The translations under genes and the position numbers were made by a program. From Glycine soja (taxonomy: Eukaryota > Streptophyta > Magnoliopsida > Fabales > Fabaceae): 64,000 nt of DNA. Below the pieces are notes generated by a model. That model searched no databases, was not told the DNA's origin, and worked only from the letters and a program-made list of their open reading frames with translations. The stretch is from contig NC_041020.1 of the NCBI RefSeq assembly GCF_004193775.1, positions 5,413,657-5,477,656 on the forward strand. The letters are read 5' to 3'. This document shows positions 23,456 to 33,189 of this stretch, piece after piece. Position 1 is the stretch's first letter. The number at the start of each line of letters is the position of its first letter.

Positions 23456-24214
23456 TGTCGGACAAGTGACCTCAATAACTTAAGAGGGGGGAGTGAATTA
23501 AGTCTCACTAACAAACTTTTAATCCTCTTCTAAATGATAAGCTCAGAATGCAGAAGAAGAAGCAACAATCAATTTAATAATGTTCTTTAAACATGCAAGA
23601 CAAAATTGATTGCAATAACATAAATGAGATAAGGGAAGAGAGAAATACAAACTCGATTTATATTGGTTCGGCCACTTCTCGTGCCTACGTCCAATCCTCA
23701 AGCAACCCACTTGAGATTTTCACTATCTTGTAAAATGCCTTTGACAAAGTCTGAACCACACAGGGACAATCCTTCCCTTGTGTTTAGAAATCCTTACAAC
23801 TTAAGAGACCCTCGGTCTCTTAATCAATCTCTTTGAATAAGAAGAAGAAGAAGTTTCTCTCTTTAAGAGAAGGATATTACAATTGAAGATCAATCTAGAT
23901 TCCTTATTGAATATGCAAGTGTTTGACCAAGGAATCTTTTTGAGAGGATAAGACATTTTAGTTCAGAAAAAATCTTTGAGAAATTTCGTAACCCAAGTCA
24001 CCTATTTATAGGCCTTTGATGGTGCTTCAAAGATCTCTTGAACAGATGTGACTCTTGGAAGTTATTTTCTAAAGAGTTGTGACTCTTGGGAGTTATTTTC
24101 TGAAGAGTTGTGACTCTTGAGAGTTATTTTCTGAAGAGTTGTGACTCTTGGATCAAACTTGAGAAGCACTTATCTTTGGCATCATCAAAACTTCATATCA
24201 TATATGCTTCTACA
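23456..24214 (-). repeat. 5' LTR of the Copia element
   Basis: Partner of 19437-20196. The plus-strand text begins TGTCGGACAAGTG and ends GCTTCTACA, then AATTG as the target duplication. Confidence 0.93.
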
Positions 24215-24487
24215 AATTGGTCATCAAAGATTAATATTCTATTTCTTTGAAGCCAAATATCCCAAATGATAGAGCTCCACCCAACTGTCCATTATAGGTT
24301 CGGTTTAGGACCCTGGATTCCATGAGAGATATCCTAGAAATGAGCCATGACTGAAACAGGAGATGTCATTGCAATGCCTAGAAGTTGGTACCATCTCCAC
24401 CAAAGTTGTTGTGCAATTTTACAAGAAAAAAACCACATGTGAAGCATCTTCATCACATTCATTACACAGAACCTGAGCATGGCTCTA
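24215..24487 (-). pseudogene. LINE relic: reverse-transcriptase zinc-binding (zf-RVT) part
   Basis: Minus-strand translation shows L-C-N-E-C-D-E-D-A-S-H-V-W-F-F-S-C, the Cys/His pattern of the zf-RVT domain. It then shows Q-Q-L-W and, further on, S-I-I-W-D-I-W-L-Q-R-N-R-I, both usual in plant LINE tails. The upstream half lies beyond the CACTA insertion at 30497-31020. In-frame stops occur. Confidence 0.8.
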
Positions 24488-24509
24488 ATACTACTTGAAA
24501 ATAGAGTTT

Positions 24510-24835
24510 TAACATCGATTATTAAGGACTTTTAACATCGGTTAAAAATCGATGTTGTATAGTATGAAATAACAAAAAAAAAAAGTCACATCTGTAAAAA
24601 TCAACATGGGTACCAATGTTGATTTGTATTCCCCAACTTTAGTTTTTCTAAAAACCGATGTTGTGTTATGCTAAACAACATTGGTTTTTACAAAAAACCG
24701 ATGTTGATGTTCAACAACAACATTAGTTTTTTAGAAATTGATGTTGTGAGTACAACTTAATATTGGTTTTTACAAAAAAATGGTGTTGTTTGTAAACATC
24801 AATATCGGTTTTATTTGAAAATCGATGTTGTTTAT
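24510..24835. repeat. Subterminal hairpin repeats, left end of the CACTA element
   Basis: Repeated inverted words ACATCGGTT/AACCGATGT with A/T-rich loops, in several diverged copies. In CACTA elements such arrays bind the transposon's own regulatory protein (family knowledge). Confidence 0.85.
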
Positions 24836-25137
24836 TTAATTTTTTTTAATATGCTATCTGTTTTTTTAATTACTCCAAATTAACCTGCAAATTTAAAATG
24901 AGATCCATACTAGATAATTTTCAGTCTATTTTCAAACACTTTTTAGCATAAATTCCATAAAAATTGAATATGTACTATGAATTAAAAGAATATTTAATGT
25001 GCATACATGAAATGAATTATAAAAAATATAAATTAACTAAACTACAATTCTAAAATTATTTAAACATTAATTGTTTCATTTTTTACTTTCATGTTAGTGC
25101 TTAGCTCTACTGAGTTTTAAAAGATTGGCTAAAATTT

Positions 25138-26193
25138 TGTTAAAACATAAGCACTTAGACAATGAAGGAAAGCTGGAGTTGCTGCACATGATGTCCAACG
25201 TTATGTCAAGGAATAAGATCGGGCTGCACAATGCACAAGGCAAGATAAAATGTCAAATGAAGAATTGAAGCTGCAGGATCCACGATGTCGGATACAATGT
25301 CCAGGACATCCTGCCCGAAAATACTGGAGTTGCTGCACAATGCACAAGGCAAGATAAAATGTCAAATGAAGAATTGAAGCTGCAGGATCCACGATGTCGG
25401 ATACAATGTCCAGGACATCCTGCCCGAAAATACTGGACACATAAATCTGTTATATCTTTAACAGATTATTGTGCAGTTAGCAACAGATTAGATGATCTAT
25501 CTTTAGGAATGAATTAAAAGATAATTGAAGTTCGAATTACAAACTTGAATAGTTCGTTCAGGGATTAAAGATTAAAGATAAAAACTAAAAGATCAAACGT
25601 TATCTTTTAGTGCTTTAAGTGCAGATTTTTCAGAAGAATGATAGATCTCATCCAGCACAAGTTGTTACAGCCCAGATACGCACACTGCTATATAAACATG
25701 AAGGCTGCACGAGTTTTCTACCAAGTCCGGGATTGAAGAGTTATTTTGTGAGTTTTGGGACTTGAGTGTTTTGTGAGCCACCTTGGTGTTATCCTAACAT
25801 CAAGTGTTGGACCTGAGTGTGTAGAGTTGATCTCTATTGTTCAGAGAGCAATCTCTGGTGTGTATTTGATTTAATTGTAAACACGGGAGAGTGGTTGAGA
25901 GGGAGTGAGAGGGGTTCTCATATCTAAGAGTGGCTCTTAGGTAGAGGTTGCACGGGTAGTGGTTAGGTGAGAAGGTTGTAAACAGTGGCTGTTAGATCTT
26001 CGAACTAACACTATTTTAGTGGATTTCCTCCCTGGCTTGGTAGCCCCCAGATGTAGGTGACGTTGCACCGAACTGGGTTAACAATTCTCTTGTGTTATTT
26101 ACTTGTTTAATCTGTTCATACTCTCAAATATAATCTGCATGTTCTGAAGCGTGATGTCGTGACATCCGGTACGACATCTGTCGTTGGTATCAG
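25138..26193 (+). mobile_element. SIRE-like LTR fragment nested in the CACTA element
   Basis: Begins TGTTAAAACATAAG. A TATA box (CTATATAAAC) lies near 25688-25697, and the composition is LTR-like. It resembles the soybean SIRE1 LTR from memory (not checked). The right end carries TGGTATCAG at 26185-26193, the start of a tRNA-Met primer site, so the block is an LTR plus the first bases of the internal region. AATTT flanks both sides (25133-25137 and 26194-26198). CACTA Ulp1-like coding resumes immediately to the right. It contains a tandem duplication of 109 bp. Confidence 0.7.
25223..25440. repeat. Tandem duplication, two units of 109 bp, in the SIRE-like LTR
   Basis: The unit starting GCTGCACAATGCACAAGG at 25223 recurs at 25332 almost without change, so the duplication is recent or actively homogenised. 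A minus-strand frame through it encodes a repeated peptide, a by-product. Confidence 0.92.
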
Positions 26194-26199
26194 AATTTC

Positions 26200-29000
26200 A
26201 TTTCAAATAGTAGGTTACCCACTGGATACGCAGCTCCTTCATTCTCTCTGGTTCCAATAGTCTAGCATCATTGAAATACTGCATGATATAATAAAACATA
26301 AGTTAATAATATATAATACCAATTATACCAAAATGAATTACATTTGAATTAAACAACTATCGTTTCCCAATTATTCTTGAAACTTCCTAAGATTATAGTT
26401 GACATCCAATGCATGATGCAATACCTGCACTCAGTGCTTCCTTTTTGTCTATTACACTAAGTACATTATGAAATTTAGATATTCAATGTTAAGTATAAAT
26501 TAGTCTACACAGTAAGAAAATATAATTAGAAGTATTGTTTAAATTACTTACTTTAACATCAATCCACCTAGCAGCAACCTTTGATTTACTTTGTGGAGTA
26601 TCGTCAAATCCTTTCAATGCGTATTGTACAATTAAAATATTGATGTTCTCGACTAATGTTAATTTAATGTATTGGAAAATATAACTGACCTGTTAATAAT
26701 TCCTTTCAGGTAGTTGTTTAGCTTATTCTGCAAGGAATAAAACTAGACGACACATTTTCCTTAGGCAAAATGATCACCATTTGCCAATGTGCACTGCAGT
26801 GGAGAACAATAAGTTATTATAGTGCATAGATTATTTAACTTCATTTGTTCAATTTAACTGACTCATTCAAGTAGGTTCTTAGGTACACATCCCTCTTTGA
26901 AGTTTGCATCTAGTTCTTAATATAACTTTTTGATTCAAATTACGATTGTTGATATTTCTGTATGGACTGTGGCTCGGGGAATCCATACACATCGGCATTC
27001 CCCGTTCGCATACTTGTCTCAGTCATATGTCTATTGTTGTTAATAAAGTAAATTATGCATGAATTTAAAACAATAAGTTAGGTAATAAACAATAATGTAA
27101 AGTGACTTACAAAATCCACAATTGTATAACGAAGATGCTGAGACATTGATCACCGTGTGCTATTTCAAACAGATCTTCATGGTTTATGTATAAGGGGAAG
27201 TTGTCATTAAACACCCAAACACGGTAGCCTCCCACATAAGTTGCAACGACTTTAGAAAAATTTGTGGGATGATCAATGTCATCAGATATAGGGGATCATT
27301 GACATCATAATCCGACCTATGTGCAGGTTTCGCCGGTTCCATAGCTCCCTGTTTATCCAACATAGTTAATTAACATAATTTAATGATAGTGAACACTTTA
27401 ATTGGAAAAAAATCATTTAATGAAAGTGAAATACCTGTTATGAGAAACGCTTGACAAGATGTGTCGGCCAAGCAATGAAGGTGTTAAGTGTTTGCCCCAC
27501 TAACTGAACCTCTTCAGTGGGTACAGGAATGCGAGCATCTGCATCTTGAACTTCCTCAACACCAACCTTGATTTGATCACCGCCCAAAGGGATGTTGTGA
27601 ATGGTGGCCGACCCCTCATAAAGTCTCCCTAGGGCAACCAGGCAGGGAGAATTTTCTTCGATGTACAATCCGCATTTCTTTGAGTCACCTGTGTCTGGGT
27701 CATTCCCTGAGGGATCAACACAACACTCATTTGTGCTAACACGAGCAACTGAAGGACCAACCTCAGGCTCATGAGATAGTGCGAGTCCCTGTGATTGCAT
27801 CTGCGATTGAAATTGAGACTGCATCTGACTGAAGGACAACATTAGTTATTGAGTCACTTTTTTCATGATCGACTCCTCCAGCTGATTCCTAATTTTTTGC
27901 GTCAACTGCTCAAGGTCTTCGGGAGCCATGACGAAGGCGTGCGGGAGGTCCTTGGAGCTGGTCCAAAGTATTGTTTGATCGTGACATCGGCTCCAACAAC
28001 ACGAATATGACTAGGGTGTTCTAGTCGCCCAATGGCAACAATCAATACATCCTGACGTCCATGGGCGACAAAGGAACCCTCTAAGGCCTGATCCTCCAAG
28101 GAATCCTATAACGAACACATTTATTGGTTTACTTAATCAAACAATAAATATAAATAATTGCAATTGATAATTGAAAGTGATTTACGATCTTCTCAGCAAT
28201 TTCATTTGATGCCTCAGACGTCATTTGGTCACTTTTCTTGGTGCAGACCATCTTCCACTTCACATGTCGTTTGATGGGAGATGGAACATCAATCACGATG
28301 TCACTGCTTTCGAATTTAGTTGCTTCCTGCAGTTGTTCCTTTTTCTTCTCCCCCATCAACTTATTTTCTAGATATTCATAACTCTCACGAGACAACACGT
28401 GAGGGGCAATGCTTTGTTTATGAATGACATGTGCCTTCTTTCGCACATCCTTTAAGAATTATACATTATCCAAAGTTATTATTACTGACAATAATACATA
28501 AATTTAAAGTTTAAAACAATGAAAATCAGAAAACTTACCTCTCGCAAAAGGTCTCTACAGCTCTGACAAAATTGGGTTTACTTCTCTTTACTAATGTCGT
28601 ACTTTTCACATACAGTGTCATTGACACCGTCCTTGTCAGTTGCAAGTGCCCATTTTAAGGTCAAATCAGACTTAAACTGTCTCCACTACTCGCCCGCGGT
28701 CTGAAGTTTTTTTTTTTTTGTCATCAAATCAGATGATTCAAGGATATTAATTTTAGCCTGGCAAACAAAAATTACATTTTATTGTTAGTAAATTACAATT
28801 TGATTATTAATTAACAACATGCATCATTTAACTTTAATACATGAATATTCTCCCATATCAAATCCTTCTGGACAGTAGGGACTTGTTTCCAATTCTGGTA
28901 TGTGACATCTACCTTATTACGGAGGCAGTGACAATACTTGAATTTTAGGCAATGGACAACCCTTGGGGGCTCATTGGTCACCACCTCAGTTTAAGAGCTT
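26200..29000 (-). pseudogene. CACTA transposase-like gene remains (En/Spm domain and Ulp1-like protease domain)
   Basis: Exon-like minus-strand segments in order. About 28870-28940 and 28560-28690 are N-terminal pieces. 28129-28446 carries the plant En/Spm transposase domain (V-L-S-R-x-x-Y-x-Y-L-E, P-S-P-x-K-R-H-V-K-W-K-M, T-S-E-A). 27902-28099 has G-R-Q-D-V-L. 27438-27842 is a Gln/Met-rich stretch followed by an I-P-V-P-T-E-E-V run. 26240-26780 keeps Ulp1/C48-type words (L-Q-N-K-L-N-N-Y-L-K-G-I, D-D-T-P-Q-S-K-S, W-V-T-Y-Y-L-K). Frame changes and stops are present and exon borders are uncertain, so it is probably inactive. Confidence 0.75.
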
Positions 29001-30082
29001 AGCTACTTCAAAAGCCTGAATACACTGATCAAGATTTCAAGAGATAATATAAAGTGGGCTCTCTCTTCATCCAAAGCATCTATTATTTATGTATCTAGAT
29101 ATATATATTGGTCCCTAGCAAGAGCTATGTACTATAGTACACATACATAATTCACAACTGCAGCAATAAGGAATGCATCATATGCATGTGACAGTGTTTT
29201 CAGTACTTAGCATAAAGGCATCATCTTGAACTCAATGCAGTAAAAGAAAAAAATATATCAAATTCGTACCTTATTGATTCCCAAATTCTTATTCAATTAA
29301 TTTGCGTAAATCTAATCATCTATTAATGTCCAGGTTTACCTTTTGGTTATTTATGACACCGACCTCTAATATTCACATGGTGCGTAAGAGCTAGAGGATT
29401 CCTTCCATAAGAGTTAGAGAAAATAAATGGAATTCCATAGAAAGAACAAGAAGAAGCTAATTAATACAATAAAACACTCTACAAGATGGGTATTGATCCA
29501 AAAACTCACAAGCCAAGGACAGACTTGAATGACCTCATGAGTCTTTCTCAGTTTCTTGGCATGTCAAACTTGAGCAGTGCCATTAACACTGCTTGGGGCA
29601 ATAACCTTCTAGGTTTACAGCTAAATATCACTTAGCTAGCCAAAATACAACTTCTACAAAATCTTTTGCAACTTATGAACAAAAATTCATTTGTTAACAG
29701 AACCAAACAAAAGTCATTTTGTTACCACTTGTAACTCACAATGCCTGGTGTTGACAGAACCACACAAAAGTCATTTTGGTTCACAAATAACAATGGGCCT
29801 CTAACACATGTGTAAGACAAGCTTATCTTGACACTGACAACGACAGTGGTAGCGAGACTGGCCGTGAGTGGTAGCGAGAATGACACCGGAGCTCGACACA
29901 GAAAGTATAGGACAGAGAGGAAGATGCATAAGTGCGAGAGCTGAATGTTGTGAACCGTGAATAGAGGAGCTGTGACGGAGAGGATGATGTGAGCGACACC
30001 TGAGCTGCAACAGAGACAAAGATACGCAAGAGAGTGAGTGAATTAGGGTGTGGAGACAATAATATTTTCAAAAATCAAGTTC

Positions 30083-30480
30083 TTTAACATCGGTATTCAC
30101 AAAAAAACTGATATTAACGAAGTGATGTTAACGTTAACATCGATTTTTCTAAAAAAACCGATGTTAACTTATCATTTACCAACATTGGTTTTTTGAAAAA
30201 ACCGATGTTAAAGAAGTGATGTTAACATTAACATCAGTTTTTCTTTTTAAAAAAAACCGATGTTAACTTATCATTTCCCAACATCGGGTTTTCAAAAAAT
30301 CGATGTTAACGAAGTGATATTAATATCGGTTTTTAAAAAACCGATGTTAACCTAATGTGTTAACATAAGTTATTTGAAAAATCAATTTTAACAAATTTAC
30401 ATTATTTACAATTATGCCACCGCGTTTTTGTTAACATCAATTTTATCAAAAACCGATGTTAACTTAACGATGTAAAATCT
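30083..30480. repeat. Subterminal hairpin repeats, right end of the CACTA element
   Basis: At least five inverted units of AACATCGGTTTTT...AAAACCGATGTT separated by 'aacttatcatttcc' or 'aagtgatgttaac' spacers. The counterpart of 24510-24835. Confidence 0.88.
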
Positions 30481-30496
30481 ACATTTTATAGTAGTG

Positions 30497-31020
30497 TCAT
30501 CTTGAAGTTGGACTTGCCTCTTGTAAAGGTTTATCTTTGTAGGCAACCTATCATGCAAAAGTCTCCATATCATGAAATCCACCTTTTAAGGGATTGTTGT
30601 TTCCCACAAACATTTAAAAAAACATCAACAATATGTAAGCCTATCTTCAAATGGTGCAAGGCAAGGTAGGTGGGACCTAAGCATGAATTTGTATGAGGAA
30701 TCCACTTTCCACCACCAAAAGTCCTTATCTTGACCTATAATATTAGCATTGTTAATCAAGGATAGAGAATCATCCACCAATTCCATTCAAATCACTCCCT
30801 TCTCCATTTAAACTCCCATCTACACACTTCTTCAACTCTTTTACCCAACTTTCTCACATGTTCCTCTCTTTGTTCTGAATTGAGGAACAATCTTGGGACT
30901 TTATTTTGGAGAGAATCACCCCCTATCCATCTATCCTTCCAAAATCTTGTATTTACTTCATCTTCTATTTTCCGCTCAACCCAATTCTCAAACCACACTT
31001 CTCATTTTCATCCCCACAAG
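30497..31020 (-). pseudogene. LINE relic: region upstream of zf-RVT
   Basis: Minus-strand frame from about 30998 reads T-R-F-W-K-D-R-W-I-G-G-D-S-L and later W-E-F-K-W-R-R, the usual run between the reverse transcriptase and zf-RVT domains of plant LINEs. Further down, near 30500-30600, K-x-D-F-M-I-W-R and V-Q-L-Q-D-D lead to the CACTA junction and continue at 24487. Confidence 0.82.
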
Positions 31021-31524
31021 TTAATTTAAGAAACATTATCCATCCTTAGTAATAGATATATAAAATTCATTATTTAAATTTTTGGTCATATATAATTATA
31101 AGATATTCTAAGAAGATTCTTTTTTGCAAATCCCTTTTTCAATCCTAATATACTTAACCTTCATAATAGATAGATGACTTAATAAGATTTTGCCTCTAAC
31201 ACAAAGTTATAAAAAGCATATCAGTGATTAAGCATGTTAATGTGCTGAGTTAAGAGGTCAATGGTCAAATCATTGAGTTACAAATTAAAATGTATAAACC
31301 AATCTAGTTAAAATTTATAATGTTTAGTTTAAATTATAATTTTAATCTTACTATAATTCTTAATTCACAATTCTAGTCCCCATTGATTTTCAATTGATGA
31401 TGATGTGACATTTTTATGTTGATGCGAAAAAATGATATAACACTTCAATGGTAATATGACACTTGTGGACTAGAGATATGACAAGATGATTTAAAGTGTA
31501 AAAATATTTATAGATGATGTGACA

Positions 31525-31572
<48 letters not shown>

Positions 31573-31879
31573 TAATTTAATTTTGTTTTAAAAATATTTT
31601 TACTATTAAATCTGGTTTATAAACAATAAATTTATCCCATAAATATCAAAATAAAAGTATCTAATAATTAAATTATAAATTTATAAAAATATAATATTTA
31701 AATTATAAATTTGTAATAATATAATGTTATAATAAATTATATAAGTGACATGGTAAATAATGATAAAAATAACATAAAAATGTATGAAAGACAAAAGTGA
31801 TTTATGAGAAAAATATATTAAATAATAAATTATTTAATTTTGATATGTATTGAATAAATTTATTGTTTATATATCAAAT

Positions 31880-31936
<57 letters not shown>

Positions 31937-32540
31937 AAAATAGTATTAACTCATATAGTGATGTATGTATAATAGTTTTTACAATGTAAGTTAGCAGGTG
32001 AAATTGTTTAATTTGTGAAGGAGAAAGAAAAGAAAGTGGCTACTAGTCTTTATAATTTTTACAATATTTTTTAAATTATAAATCATTTTGTCACATTATT
32101 TGTGTAACATTCTAAAATTTTGACAAGTGAAAAATAACAATAACAATAAGACTAATTGACTTATTTTGTTCTTTATCTTTTTTTTTTTAAAAAAAAGATC
32201 ATTTTGATTTTTTATATTTTTAAAATGATTCAAATTAGTCATTCTGTTAGTTTAAACTAAACAATAGTTTTTCATAATGCACGACACACTTATTCAAAAT
32301 GGTCCTTCCATCATATTTGTACGTTCTTTATCTTTTTAAAATGATTCAAAATGCATGACACATTATTTTTACATATCCAAATTTTGACCAAAGGGAGAGA
32401 AAGAGGAGGAGGAAGAGAAAGAGTTGAAAAATACATTTTGTGGTAGTTAAAAGTTGCCAATATCTAAATACTAATTAATTATGTTAACTTTAAACTAATG
32501 GAAAGTGTTGTAACATGCATATACTAATTAATTTTTATTT
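31021..32540. other. AT-rich intergenic DNA with (AT)n tracts
   Basis: (AT)n runs at 31531-31568 and 31889-31932. The stretch 31620-31860 has similar words on both strands around them, suggesting a decayed repeat. No coding sequence was recognised. Confidence 0.55.
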
Positions 32541-32544
32541 ATTT

Positions 32545-32960
32545 GGCTTCATTGTAAATTTTATCACTCCATTTTCATTATTTTGCAATTTTACCACTCA
32601 AGTTTTATTTTCACAAATTTTACCATCCAAGTTTTCAATTTTTGTGTATTTTACCACCACTAACGAAAGATGAATGATTTTGACTTATATCAGTTGTAAT
32701 TATAATCAATGTATAAAAGTGACTTCCTATATCTGTTATAACTAGAATCGATGTAGAAAGTCACTTTTTGACATCGATTATAATTAGAATTGATGTAAAA
32801 TTATTTATGAAAGTGACATTTTACATCGTTTTGTTACCAACATGATGAAAAAATATACAAAAATAAAAAATTTAAATGATAAAATTTGTGAAATATTAAA
32901 AGTTAGTGGTAAAATTCGTAAATAATAAAAATTTGATGGTCAAATTTATAATTAAACCTA
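32545..32960. mobile_element. MITE-like element with long imperfect inverted repeats
   Basis: The left arm (TTTTACCACTCAAG, TTTTACCATCCAAG, TTTTACCACCACTAA) recurs inverted in the right arm (AGTTAGTGGTAAAATTCG, TTTGATGGTCAAATTTAT). Between the arms lie four diverged copies of a unit built on 'gttataatyagaatygatgta' and 'aaagtgactt'. It has no coding capacity. Target duplications were not resolved. Confidence 0.65.
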
Positions 32961-33189
32961 TTTGTTTAACCTTGTAACGCGTGTTTCCATATGTAGATGG
33001 TAATCTTTTTCCAACCAATGAACATTTATGGTTGATTTGGTAGAATGAGAGAAAATTGAATGAAAATTAAAATAGTGTAGTAGAGGTGTGGGGCTCACAC
33101 GTATTTTTGAAATTTATCTTCCTTTCTCACCTTTTTCTTCACAGCTAAACCCAAGCATCCATCCTTGATTGAGTTACGTATCATCTATC

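Larger units (their letters stand above)
19437..24214 (-). mobile_element. Copia-type LTR retrotransposon, internally deleted, minus orientation
   Basis: Two direct LTRs (19437-20196 and 23456-24214, about 760 bp each) bound an internal region of about 3.26 kb. The target duplication AATTG is perfect at 19432-19436 and 24215-24219. On the minus strand the LTRs start TGTAGAAGCA. A primer-binding site TGGTATCAGAGC (initiator tRNA-Met type) follows the 5' LTR at 23442-23453, and a purine tract AAAAAAGGGGGAGAT precedes the 3' LTR at 20197-20211. Internally only gag and protease/pre-integrase pieces remain; no reverse transcriptase was seen, so it is non-autonomous. A second solo LTR is nested inside (21004-22651). 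The element itself sits in a LINE relic. Confidence 0.93.
24488..30496 (-). mobile_element. CACTA (En/Spm) transposon, degenerate, about 6 kb
   Basis: The right end, read on the minus strand, is CACTACTATAAAATGTAGA. The left end is TACTACTTGAAAATAGAG on the plus strand, a matching terminal repeat with its first C changed to T. Both subterminal regions are packed with copies of an AACATCGGTTTTT/AAAACCGATGTT hairpin. The interior keeps minus-strand transposase-like exons with an En/Spm-type domain and a Ulp1-like segment. Flanking triplets (TAA and TCA) match only partly as a 3 bp duplication. The LINE zf-RVT reading frame lies on both sides, confirming insertion. An LTR is nested at 25138-26193. 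Confidence 0.85.

Noticed and set aside
25201..25440. Minus-strand frame encoding a repeated peptide
   Set aside because: It is a by-product of the 109 bp tandem duplication in an LTR.
29823..30071. Minus-strand Ser/Leu-rich frames near the CACTA right end
   Set aside because: They could be a first exon or leader of the transposase gene, but no domain is visible and two overlapping frames look equally good.
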